Source: Zygnema cylindricum
Taxonomy: Eukaryota > Streptophyta > Zygnematophyceae > Zygnematales > Zygnemataceae
Reading direction: 5' to 3'
NCBI GenBank assembly: GCA_037447655.1
Contig: JBBHKE010002381.1
Span: 38,216-102,215 of the forward strand
Length of the DNA stretch: 64,000 nt
Position numbers and translations under genes: made by a program. Below are positions 9,526 through 19,910 of the stretch, piece after piece. How positions within the stretch are numbered: the stretch's first letter is position 1; each line of letters begins with the position of its first letter. The notes beneath the pieces are model-generated. The model worked only from the letters and a program-made list of their open reading frames with translations. It had not been told where the DNA came from and did not search any database.

Positions 9526-10325
9526 TGTTAGGATTGGAATGTGGGATTTTTGTCAATGTTGGTTTGTTTTTAGTATGGGTCAATTTTGTTGCGCGTCACG
9601 TCGTGCATTTTGTTTCGTTTCATTTGTTATTTTGGTTTCGTTTGATTAAGTGTGAACGGTTTGGTCTATTTAGTTTGTGTACAGGACTTTTAGTACACTT
9701 TAAATCGTTATTAGCCTTATGTACGCTATATCAGTACCCCAAAATTTTGACATTGATACCTTAAATATAATTAATTACACTGTTTAAGGACGTGGAACAT
9801 AATCTGTCACGTCTCCTGGTACTAAATTAGAATGAATGACGCTAATTTTTTCTTTACACTAATAATTTCTATACCCTAATAACGATTCAAGATGTAGTTT
9901 CGGTTCGTACGTAGTACTTCTAGCAATTTCGTTTCGTGTAGGTTACGTTTTACTTTAAGTACCGTACTTTTACACATTTCGTTTGGAGTAGTTTCAATTT
10001 GCGCCGTACTTTATTTTGCGTCCAAGTACATGCGACGCTTCTAGAATTAGATTTCTAGATGTAATCTAGCGACTAGGTTAAAAGGTCAGCTAGTGAGGGA
10101 TTGGTTACCACTAAGGAACAACTAAGGAGAAATTGATGTAGAACTAATGCATGAGAATTAATGTGAGTTTCCTCTTCTGAATTATGTAATGTTTGTATCT
10201 AATGTTCTTGAGAAATCAATGTTTGTAATGCGAGTTGGTTGATATTTGATTTGAGTTAAATACGCTTCCGCATTGTGTAATTTGTCAATTTTCTCCACAT
10301 TCCGATTGTGTTATCGATCCCTTCA
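9526..10325 (+). repeat. C2 5' LTR (800 bp including a MITE)
   Basis: It starts TGTTAGGATT and ends CCCTTCA. Compared with the 3' LTR at 15348, the core is about 600 bp and a 203-bp insertion accounts for the rest. Confidence 0.85.
9694..9896. mobile_element. MITE (CACCGCGAATCG family) inside C2 5' LTR
   Basis: The ends are inverted (TACACTTTAAATCGTTATTAG-like on the left, its complement on the right). The block is missing from the 3' LTR, which proves insertion after C2 transposed. An internal stretch (TTTAAGGACGT...AATCTG.CACGTC) recurs near 32690. Confidence 0.75.
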
Positions 10326-10326
10326 A

Positions 10327-10345
10327 TAGGTGTCAGAGCCAGGTT
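10327..10345 (+). other. C2 primer-binding site (initiator Met tRNA type)
   Basis: TAGGTGTCAGAGCCAGG lies one base after the LTR end. It resembles the plant copia PBS TGGTATCAGAGC, complementary to the 3' end of initiator methionine tRNA, with two changes. Confidence 0.65.
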
Positions 10346-10376
10346 AGCTCCATATTGAGGATCGGGTGAGTTAGGC

Positions 10377-11780
10377 ATGGGAGGGAAGAAAAAGAAGAAC
10401 ACACCCTCTCCATCCGGACCAAGGATGCCTATAGGGACCTCGAGAACTTCGCCGACTCCCGAGCCATCTCTTCGGGATCTGAGCGAACAAAAATTCAGTT
10501 TCGGAGAAGGAATTGCGCCAAAGTCCGAGGAGTCAATGCCAGCTAGACCCTTCGGATTGGATCAATCTAAAGAGAAGGAAAGTTATGACATTCGGTTAGA
10601 AAGAGACACTTATATAGAATGGCAAAAATTTATGAATGAAAAGGTGAAAAAGGAAAATGCTTTGGTGAAAGAGGAATTGGAGGGCAGCTGTAGCTCTAGT
10701 TCTAGTAGCAGCTCAAATAATTCGGATGATGATGGAAAATGAAAGAAAAAGAAAAAGATAGATGAGGATTTTGATTTTGATAGTGAGTTGGAAGGAAAAG
10801 AAGATTTTCGAATGGGAAGCAAGCCGGTTATCTTCGACGGATCAAACTATGCTATTTGGAAGAAGAACATGAGAGGGGGTCTCATTTTGAAGAAGTTATG
10901 GAAGATCGTCAACGGCAAAGAAAAAATGCCAAAAGATCCCAAGGCGCAAAATTTGTGGAGATTGAAAAATATGGCGGTCGTGAATGGGTTGATTCAAAGT
11001 TGTACCGGATCGGTCCATGGTTATTTTCTTATTCATGATACCGCACATAAATGTTGGCAAGTGTTAGAAAATCTTTTTGAGAAAGGAGTCAAAGTTAAGG
11101 CAAATTATGTTTTAAATGATATCATTTAGTTTAAGTTTAAGCATAATAAGTCAATAGATGATGTAGTCAAAAGATTTTATATTTTGTTGGAGCAATTGAG
11201 TAGTCTTGGTCAAATTGTACCCGAAAATGAAAAGTTACAAGTGTTCTTAGAGGGATTACCCGAAAGATATTCTACGTCTAGTGAAATAATTCAATCTAAA
11301 AAGAAGGCTACACTTAAGTATGCGGTGATTTATTTGGAGTCCATTGAGAAGTATAGAGAGAGTGTAGGTAGAGGTTTTGAAAGTAGTGGAATCAATAATG
11401 TAAATACCTCGGATTCCCCGAATCTTAATTTGTTCCGAGGAAGAGGGGGCATTAAAGGAAATTTTAGAGGAAGAGGTAGAGGAAGCAGTCAAAATGTTGG
11501 ATTTAGTAGATGTCAATTCAATAAATCTAACACCACTAACGTGACTTGTTTCAACTGTGATAAGATTGGACATTTTGCAGCCGAGTGCCCGGATAAGGAA
11601 AAGAGATGCAATATTTGCCATAAGTGGGGACATTTGAGCTCTCATTGTTTCCAACGAGAAGGCAAAAATTCTTACTTTTATAACGATCGAAGAAATGGAA
11701 GAGGACGTGGCCGAGGACGCGGACGCGGTCGTGGTCAATTAAGAGGATCCGGTTATCAAGGAAGCTTTACAAAAATTTGA
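10377..11780 (+). pseudogene. Ty1/copia gag (C2) with two in-frame stops
   Basis: One frame runs from the ATG at 10377 to the stop at 11780, interrupted by TGA at 10740 and TAG at 11127. The N-terminus is basic (MGGKKKKN) then Ser-rich. The UBN2-like capsid core starts near 10810 (KPVIFDGSNYAIWKKNMRG, CWQVLENLFEKGVKVK, LQVFLEGLPERY). Two CCHC knuckles follow at about 11548-11650 (CFNCDKIGHFAAEC and CNICHKWGHLSSHC) with Arg-Gly-rich stretches on both sides. The TGA at 10740 could be a CGA to TGA transition, as expected for a methylated CpG. Pol begins just downstream in another frame. Confidence 0.85.
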
Positions 11781-11808
11781 AAAAGACATTGAGGAGCAAT
11801 ATTACAAT

Positions 11809-13524
11809 TTGACTATTTTATTGGACGAGAAAACCGGAGCAATTTTGAATTCGGCTTCTAATAATCATTGTGTAAAATATTGGATTATTGATACCGACGG
11901 AACACATCATGTGTGTACAGATTTAAGTTTATTTTCGGATACAAGGAAGCTTACGGTTCCAAGGAATGTCACTGTTGCGAGTGAACATGTGATTCCGGTG
12001 GACATGGTTGGAACGGTCCGAATTGATTTACCTATGAGAGATAAATTTGGAAATGTTAGAGTGCATAAATCTAAGTTGAATGATGCTTTGTTTATTCCTA
12101 ATGGAGTGGTGAATTTGGTTAGTGTTCCTCAAATTGAAAAGGCCGTAGGTAGAGTCATTTCTTTGGAGGATTTTATAATCATGATTAAAAGTAAGGAAGG
12201 AATCCAAACTGGGGAAGGATTTGTGTCGGATAATTTGGTTAGTAAGCTGATTTGGAAACGACTGGTTAAAGAAGAACCTTCTATACTTTCTGTGGAGACA
12301 GAGAAAGGCGACCTTAGCATTTGGCATCATCGGTTATGCCACACTTCGGAGGGAAACATTAAAAGGATGATAAAGAATTCTTCGGTGAGAGGTTTGGAAT
12401 TGGCGACTGGAAAAAAGCTGAATGGATGTAATGGTTGTAGCAAAGGGAAGCAAATGAGAAAACCCCATCCTGTCAAAAATGTACAATTTCGAGCGAGTCA
12501 ACCTTTGGAACTTATTCATGTAGATTAACATGGACCTATTAAGCCGAGGAGTCTTGGGGGAAATAGATATATTTTTGTGATTGTTGATGATTTTTCCCGA
12601 AAGTGTTGGGTGTATCTTTTGAAAAGGAGATTCGAGGCTTTCGATTATTTTAAAATGTTTGTTGTGATGTTTGAAAGGGAAACGCACAGGCAATTGAAAG
12701 CCATGAGGTTGGATAATGGTGGAGAATTTATCGCATTTAAGGAGTTTTGTGAGGAGCGAGGAATCAAGCAACAATTTACTGCCACTTATTCACCCGAATC
12801 TAATGGAGTGGCCGATATAAAAAAACAGGACGTTGCAAGAAATGGTGCGTGCAATGCTTCATAGCACGAAGCACAATGTTTTGCTTTGGGGAGAAGCAAT
12901 TGTAACAGCAACCTATGTGTGTAATCGAAGATTAACTTCGATTTCTGGCCAAAAGACGCCTCAAGAACTTTGGAGTGGACGTGTTCCGTCCGTACGACAT
13001 TTAAGAATTTGGGAATGTCAAGCAACCGTATAAATTGACCGAAACAAACGCACCTGCAAGTTTAGTCCACGAAGTTGGAGTGGATTTTTTGTTGGATATA
13101 GTGCGAATTTGAATCACTATCGAATCTTCAATCCTGTGACGCGAAACGTAGTGGAGTCACGGAAGGTTGACTTCCACGAAAATTTAAAGGCGGCCATAGA
13201 ATATTCGAACGGCAAGGAGCAAAGCTTAGATTTTGAAGAAGAAAACAGTTTGGAGGAGTTCGAAGTGGCAAATTGGATTTTGAAGAAGAAAACAGTTTGG
13301 AGGAGTTCGTAGTGGCAAATTCGTCGGATGAGGAAGACGATCACTATGAGACTCCAAAACGGAAACCGAAATTTGGTAAAGTTTCAAATTCAGACAATTT
13401 TGATTTGATATCCAATTTGAGTGATGATAAGTTTGAGAGTTCAAAGTTATCTTTGAAAAGTCAAATTAGTGAAAAGAGTCTGCGATCAATTTCTGAGAAG
13501 AGTGAAAATAATGTAACGGAATAA
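11809..13524 (+). pseudogene. Ty1/copia protease-integrase (C2), broken
   Basis: Protease: the expected D-(S/T)-G triad is changed (WIIDTDGTHHVC), so it is probably inactive. Integrase: GAG-pre-integrase zinc domain (WHHRLCH ... CNGC, 12320-12435), then the catalytic core with D after LIHV (12523), D in RLDNGGEF (about 12712) and SNGVAD where Glu is expected (about 12810), so the third carboxylate is Asp. Defects: stop at 12526, an extra base in an A-run near 12825, stop at 13031, and a 47-bp tandem duplication (13231/13278) that changes frame. The integrase C-terminus shows the copia GFFVGYS...YRIFNP pattern at 13085-13135. The acidic Ser/Glu region up to 13524 links to RT. Confidence 0.82.
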
Positions 13525-13689
13525 GAAGTGGTTGTTAGGAGGAGTTATCGAGAGAATTAAGGGAAAAGCACCTGAGAGATTAATTCTTCAAATAAAGCTA
13601 GTGATAAATCTGAGAGATTAATTCTTCAAATAAAGCTAGTGATAAATCTCATATTTCACTTCAGAGGCTAAGTTAAATGAATTCTTTTT

Positions 13690-15008
13690 ATAGCAATCAC
13701 TGCAAGAGAGTGTAAGTGGTTACCCAAAATCTTATACGGAAGCTAAATTATGATTGGGAGTCTAAGTGGAAAGATGCATTTGACAAGGAATACAAATCTA
13801 TTGTTGAGAATGAGACTTTTGAGGAAGTATAATTGCCCGAGGGAAAGAAGGCCATAGATTCTAAGTGGGTATTTATAACAAAAACTGGTGCTTTTGGTGA
13901 ATTAATTAAGTATAAAGCAAGATTAGTTTGTAAGGGATTTTAGCAAAAAGAGGGAGTGGATTATACGGAGACCTATGCTCCTGTGGTCAAATTTGATTTT
14001 TTGAGGATGATCATCGCATTGGAGACAGCATGGAAGAAGCACATCCATCAAATAGACGTGGAGACCGCCTTCCTCAATGGAGATCTCGAAGAAGAGGTTT
14101 ACATGAAGATTCCGGAAGGAGTACCATCCAAACCTGGTTTAGTGTGGATATTAAAGAAATCCTTGTATGGGTTAAAGCAAGCACCAAGGACATGGTATTT
14201 ACGCTTACATAAGGTTTTCATTGATTTTGGATTTGTAAGAACAATTTCAGATTCTCGTGTATATGTGAAAGAAAATGGAATGGAGTGGATCTAATTATTT
14301 TTAGTGTCTATATGGATGATTTCATTATGGTGTCAGATAGTTTAGAGAAAATTAAGGAATTAAAGTCATAATTGAATAAGCACTTTAAGGGGACCGATTT
14401 AGGTGAAGCAAAATATTTATTGGGCATCGAGGTGATTAGGAGTAAATCCGGATGTATTAAATTCATTCAATAACAATATTTTAAAGAAGTTCTTACTCGG
14501 TTTTTTTTGTTTGGTTCTAAGCCTTTTAGCACACCTCTTGACCCGAAATTACAGCTTAGAAAGTTTGATGATGAGGAAATTGTTAATGTCCCTTATAAAG
14601 AGGAAATTAGATGCCTAATGTATTTGATGTAGTGACAAGACCAGATATTTCTGCAGCTGTTTCAATTGTAAATGTGATATTTCAATTGTAAATGGGTACA
14701 GTCAAGCTCCAAAAAAGCAACATTGGGAATCAGTCAAGCGGATTTTCATGTATTTGGAAGGAACATTGGACATTGGATTGGTTTATCGAAGTGGAGACGA
14801 TTTGGATTGCTTCAGATATTGCGATGCTGACAGGGGAGGAGACTCTGACACGGGAAAGTCTGCCTCTGGTTATGCTTTCGTATTAAGTGGAGCGGCAATC
14901 TCATGGAGCTCCAAGTTACAACCTACGATGGCGTTAAGTTTAACTAAAGCGGAGTACATAGCGGCTTGTCATGCAGCGAAAGCTTCAATTTGGATTAAAG
15001 ACGTGTAG
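13690..15008 (+). pseudogene. Ty1/copia reverse transcriptase-RNase H (C2), broken
   Basis: RT landmarks: WKDAFDKEYKSI (about 13770), SKWVF (13865), then the clean stretch 13956-14294 with QIDVETAFLNGDLEEEVYM and KSLYGLKQAPRTWY, and the catalytic YMDD near 14310. KYLLGIEV follows at 14411. The copia RNase H is at 14748-15008 (YCDADRGGDSDTGKS, ISWSSKLQPTMALSLTKAEY). Several stops and frameshifts separate these pieces, and two short tandem duplications lie at 14661/14681 and 15006/15045. The order integrase before RT confirms copia rather than gypsy. Confidence 0.85.
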
Positions 15009-15335
15009 AGTGAATTGGGAAGTTTTGTGAAGTGCATGAGGATTTAGAGTGAATTGGGAAGTTTTGTGAAGTGCATGAGGATTTATTCAGACAGTATAAG
15101 TAGTATAGCTTAAGTGAAGCATCCGGTGTTTCATAAAAGGACCAAACATATTAGAATTCAGTGGCACTTTGTAAGATTTGGTGAAGGATAAAGAGTTAGA
15201 ATTTACATTAGTTCCTACTTTGTAGGAGGCAGCAGATATGTTAACTAAAGTTGCAATGCATGATGTCTTTGTTAGAGGGAGACCTAAGTTAGGATTACTT
15301 TGAGTCTGGTCAGTAGTTAGTATAAATCCTCACAT

Positions 15336-15347
15336 TGAGAGGGGGAA
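15336..15347 (+). other. C2 polypurine tract
   Basis: GAGAGGGGGAA lies directly before the TGCTAGGATT start of the 3' LTR, as required for plus-strand priming. Confidence 0.75.
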
Positions 15348-15588
15348 TGCTAGGATTATAATGTGGGATTTTTGTCAATGTTGGATCGTTTTTAGTGTGG
15401 GTCTCTTTGTCGCCTGTCACGTCGCGCATTTTGTTTCGTTTCATTTGTACTTTTGGTTGCGTTTGATTAAATGTGAACGGTTTGGTCTATTTAGTTTGTG
15501 TACGGGACTTCTAATACTTTCGGTTCGTACATAGTACTTCTAGCAGTTTCGTTTCGTGTAGGTTACGTTTTACTTTAACTACTGTACT

Positions 15589-15889
15589 GAACCTTGCGAT
15601 TTTCGCGCTACGAACAAAGTGTGGAACTTTTACTCTCGACGTCCACACTCGTTTCGTTTTACGGCGTGCCGCGCCGCACGGACGTCATGTGTATAAAAAT
15701 ATTTAGGGTTTTTTTCTCATTCGTGTTTTTTTTATTAAAAAAAAACACAATCAATAACCCTATGACCCTAAAATCGCAAGGTACCTGGGCAGTACTTTGC
15801 GAAGTGTGGGAGTAACTCGTGTTTTGAACCTGTGTCTTTATGTCCACACAAACCACACCGCGGGCCAAAATGTGAGAAACCTAGTCTGT
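15589..15889. mobile_element. Unclassified 0.3-kb insertion in C2 3' LTR
   Basis: This lies between ACTGTAC and TTCTATACGTTTGGTTTCGAG, where the 5' LTR is continuous. CTGTAC at both junctions may be a target duplication. It contains the AT-rich AAAAACACAATCAATAACCC region but no reading frame that I trust. Confidence 0.55.
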
Positions 15890-15972
15890 ACTTCTATACG
15901 TTTGGTTTCGAGTAGTTTCAATTTGCGTCGTACTCTATTTTGCATCCAAGTACATGCGACGCTTGTAGAATT

Positions 15973-16753
15973 ATGGTATGTCCCCATGTGCATAAGTAAG
16001 GGTTTTTTTCTGTCGTTTTCTTGTAAAAATTATCGCCGTACTGCCGAAGTTCTAACCGTACGAAGGAATCGCAAATTTGTAGAGTACAATTTGCGTCATC
16101 CTCGAACTTAGGATGTACGAAAATTTGTCGTCTTGTGTTTTTCGACTGACTTCGACAACAAAAAACGTCATCTTCAACCTTATTTTTAAAACACATGCGC
16201 GATGTGTTTTAAAACTAGGGATTTGATATAAACAAATAGGAACACATATTCGCACGTGCCGTAATTTTCGAAAATTTTCACACGATTTCCAAAGACAATC
16301 GAAAGTACGCAAGTCACTATGTTTTGTCTGTTTGCATTCAATACGTCAAAGAAAAATACACAATTTGTTTTGTTTTGTCCGTTTTTGTCCAGTACGGATG
16401 TTTTTTTTGTAAGGGTCTTGAAATTCCGATGCCATTTCATGTGGAGCGGATAGGAGACGCAAAGGCAAAGCGCCTCGTCTTCAACCATGAAACTACACAG
16501 GCTGGAATACGATACGTCTACAATGTCACGGTAAGATATGCGACGTCACAAGCAATTCCAAAAAATGACGTCTGACAACACAAATTGTAGACGTTGACAA
16601 TCGTCACAGGTATTGTCGACGTATACAATCGTCACAAACAAAAATTACGATTACGTTCTTACACATAGGGACACTTGAAAAACGGGTCCGCCGGATCCGC
16701 GCTAAAATACAAAGTAAGTTCGTTAAGTTACAAGTACATGGGGACATGTCGTT
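15973..16753. mobile_element. MITE family C copy c1, carrying an exon-like block
   Basis: The inverted ends are GGTATGTCCCCATGTG and its near-complement TACATGGGGACATGTC. It is absent from the 5' LTR. Inside, 16414-16530 reads like an exon: T-rich tract plus AG before it, GTAAGA after it, and an open frame containing IPMPFHVERIGDAKAKR. The same block lies in c3 (51697-51814, minus). No transposase is present. Confidence 0.7.
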
Positions 16754-16956
16754 AGATTTCTAGATGTAATCTGGCGACTAAGTTAAAATGCCAGCTAGTG
16801 AGGGATTGGTTACCATTAAGGAACAACTAAGGAGAAATTGAAGTAGAAGTAATGTATGAGAATTAATATGAGTTTCCTCTTCTTAATTATGTAATGTCTC
16901 TATCTAATGTTCATGAGAAATCAATGTTTCTAATGTGAGCAAGTTGATGTTTATTG

Positions 16957-17195
16957 TGCATGACAGTACCACCGTGAATGGCATGCATCACATCTCGCGT
17001 GGGTCGTCGAAAAACACCTGAAAATGAATGACCATTACATATGTACAGTATTTGTGACCACAATCGGAGGACAAAGCATATGTAATGCAAGAAATAATAA
17101 ATGAATCAGCCAGGAAAGAAACAAATTATTCAAAACACATGGACTTAGCAAGGAAAAAAAAAGACAAAATAAGATCAGGTAATAAGGATGGAATT
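16957..17195 (-). repeat. G2 terminal block a2 and 3' terminus
   Basis: A 239-bp near-copy of 18135-18380. On the minus strand it starts AATTCCATCC and ends TACTGTCATGCA at the border with the C2 LTR. Confidence 0.8.
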
Positions 17196-18134
17196 TGCGA
17201 CAATACCCTATATGCTCTGAAGTCTTTTAATATTCCCTACAGGAGTCCAACCAGCGGACCAGAAACCTTCCCTAACCGGTTGAAGGAGCCGAGATAGCCG
17301 GTATTCCCACAAAGCCGGACAGGATTGGAACTAGACCGCCAAGTCAGCTTTGACAGTAAGAAAACACCAAATCCGCACACCACAATTCGTGCACCACGAC
17401 AAGTAGAACACAGTCTGGAGGGAAACCTTGCAGGTTGGCTTGCGCCGGTAGATTAGGTTAGGTCTTAATACAAAGAAAACGAGAAGCTCACAGACAATTA
17501 CTAGCATGAAACTATGGGTCTAAAGAAGGAAAAACCTTTACTCAAAAACTAGCCTGTCACTAAATATTTAGGTGAAACCCTAACAGTAGAGTTCGACAAA
17601 TCCCGAGAAAAATGCTTGTCAGTGAACGACAACCTTCCAATGTTGATTTCCCGTACTTAATTTGCAAAAGTTACCATCTCGCCGATTGGCATTTATCCTA
17701 TGTTTTCACTAATCTGTACGGCTACCCTAATTCCTACATGTTTCTCAGCAGGCAGGTTTCTATGTAAAAACGCTGCCAGTTTCAAGAGACGACTGCTGCG
17801 TGGCTGCCTCAGACTGCCTTACACCTACACCTCGAGGATGAAAACCCTCCGTAAGCTAAGCAAAAATGATGCATGAACCTCTAAGGGTTCATGACTTCTG
17901 ACACCTGTCAGGAGGTTTGTAGCTGTTTGAATTCCTGACATCTGATGCCGTACCGTGGTCCAGTTCCAAGCTGATTTCACATTGTGTTCTCGTAGTTCCA
18001 TACGAGAGTATATTTCGACCTTTGTCCCGTACGAATCTCTAGTTGTACTCTCGGGTATGTACCTGTCACGTCACTGAAACTTCAATTAGTACACGATTTA
18101 ATCACAATACCCGCTGACGTCTTACGATATGATA
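17196..18134 (-). repeat. G2 terminal block b
   Basis: About 939 bp lies between the two a copies. On the minus strand it starts TATCATATCGTAAGACG. No 5' partner survives because G2 is 5' truncated. It holds no open frame that I trust. Confidence 0.7.
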
Positions 18135-18380
18135 GCTGTCGTGCATGACAGTACCACCGTGAATGGCATGCATCACATCCCGCGTGGGTCGTCGAAAAAC
18201 ACCAGAAAATGAATGACCATTACATATGTATAGTATTTGTGACCACAATCAGAGGACAAAGCATATATACTGCAAGAAATAATAAATGAATCTCCCTGGA
18301 AAGAAACAAATTATTCGAAACACATGGACTTAGTAAGGAAAAGAAAGACAAAACAAGATCAGGTAAGTAAGGATGGAATT
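18135..18380 (-). repeat. G2 terminal block a1
   Basis: A 246-bp block sits directly after the polypurine tract. It ends TCATGCACGACAGC on the minus strand, the same junction string as in G1, although most of the block differs in sequence from G1's a. Confidence 0.8.
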
Positions 18381-18393
18381 CCCCCCCCCCCCC
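18381..18393 (-). other. G2 polypurine tract (G13)
   Basis: Thirteen C on the plus strand, preceded in element orientation by GGCTAAGGAGCT, which contains the polyprotein stop codon TAA. Confidence 0.7.
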
Positions 18394-18399
18394 AGCTCC

Positions 18400-19806
18400 T
18401 TAGCCTGCGGGGGAGATGGTAAGGACAGCCGGTAGGTCGTGACACCCGTGGCAAAACCATTGTTCAGCCGGGATAGTGTGCAGAGGTGGAACCAAACTCT
18501 CCATATAGAACCCCAAATTGCAATAATCGCAGAGAAGCATTAGTGTTTCTCCATCAGATCGCCGACACAACTGACACTCAGTGGCCTCAGTAATCAGCAT
18601 CCGCCACGGGTCCTTGCTGTGGGAAAGGTCGAGTAGATAGAAAGGAGCACAATTTTTCGAATGCTCCCGCAAAGTTCGCGTGTCGGCCCCTTGTAAGCTT
18701 AATAATCCATTGGCGTCGATTTTGGTTATCCTCAAAATATGAGCCAAAACATCGGTGTCGAGTGTGTCAAAATTTTGCCGCCGCAAATAAACATTACCCC
18801 CCACCCGGAAGGGTTTTTGTTTTTGCCGGTAGCTGCCACTGCGAGTCATCGCAAACTGTAAGGAGTCGCGATATTGGGCAATCTGCAAGTTTTCAAAGGC
18901 AATGGGCATTTCTCTAGCAAAAAGCAACGCTCGGTTAGTTAGTTCTTCCAAAAACAGAGAATCAGACATAAGAGGTAAAGGTAAGCTCGCGGCTTTCTGT
19001 ACATTCCTACCTAGTAGTGGTTTTCGACCAAACAAGACATAATAGGGGCTGAAATTTGCCAAGCTGGCCTGTACAAACATGCGATAACCCATGACAATAT
19101 ATCCCAATGATTCATCCCACACTGTAATCCGTTTTTTTAAGCAATGTTTACGCAAAGCACGCTTAAAGGTTTGTAAAGCTCTCTCCGCCAAACCGTCTGC
19201 TTGAGGATGATCTCGGCTCGTCCGCCCGTGATCGATAAACGCCTCATCCAACATCTCTTAAAATTCGCTCCGAAACTTGGTTCCTTGGTCTGTAAGTACT
19301 TTTGCGGGGGCTCCATATCGGAGGAGCACGTGCTCTTTAAAAGTTGCGGTGGTAAGTTTGGCAGTTTTCTGCGAGAGTGCCACAACTTTCACTCATTTAC
19401 TGAAATTCTCTATCATTATCATGATGTATTGTTTGCCCCTTCGAGAAATGGGAAAGGGACATGCAAGATCACACGACCACCTGTAAAAGAGACCCTGAAT
19501 AGGCAAGGGCTGAAGGGAGGTCTGTCGGTTAGAAAATGAAGTTCGTAGCCGGTCACATGTGTTGCATTCTTGCAACACAGCCGCCACATCAGCCTGCATG
19601 CCGGACCACCAATACTGTGCCTGTACCAAACTCAAAGTCTGTTTGGTGCCATAGTGTCTAAGGTCAGTTTGAATTTGGTTGATAAGTGATAGTCGTTCCG
19701 TCGGCCGTGGGACATGCCGGTGACTTCCATCTGAGAGAAGACGAATAAGTGAGCCCCCCATCCATAAGTAATTTTGGGCTCTCTTACAAACACGCTCCTC
19801 TTCCAT
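18400..19806 (-). pseudogene. Gypsy integrase with C-terminal PHD finger (G2)
   Basis: Integrase would insert element cDNA. The N-terminal zinc region ends LRHYG...ECNTC (about 19560-19690; the first expected His appears to be Gln). The DDE core has D in YRWSCDLACP (about 19480), D in VLTDQGTKF (about 19275) and E in ADGLAERALQTF (about 19195). Two stops interrupt it near 19394 and 19256. The intact 284-codon frame 18400-19254 carries the integrase end (ANFSPYYVLFGRKPLLGR), a possible chromatin-reading region, and then a PHD-type zinc finger: C227-C230, C242-C245, C268-C271. The usual His and Cys of the third pair are Tyr250 and Ser253; G1 keeps GFHMECL there. PHD fingers commonly bind histone H3 tails, so it may steer integration or the methyltransferase; that role is inference. 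Confidence 0.82.
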
Positions 19807-19910
19807 TGGTAGGATGCCCGTCGAAAAGACTGAGTAGATTGAAAAAGAATTATATCACTGTCTCGCCATGGATTGTGTTCCGTTTTGTGGTTTGTCGGTG
19901 TTGCAAAACA

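Larger units (their letters stand above)
9526..16955 (+). mobile_element. C2: full-length, degenerate Ty1/copia element
   Basis: The copia order gag, protease, integrase, RT, RNase H lies between two recognisable LTRs with PBS and PPT. The coding region has many stops and frameshifts, and both LTRs carry later insertions, so the copy is old. Its 3' LTR is cut off by gypsy G2 at about 16955. It is a different family from C1/C3/C4/C5: the LTR starts TGTTAGGATT here and the gag has Arg/Gly-rich linkers. Confidence 0.88.
15348..16955 (+). repeat. C2 3' LTR, with two insertions and truncated end
   Basis: It starts TGCTAGGATT and follows the 5' LTR until its last 110 or so bases, which are missing where G2 begins. 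Two blocks have no counterpart in the 5' LTR: about 15589-15889 and 15973-16753. Confidence 0.85.
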
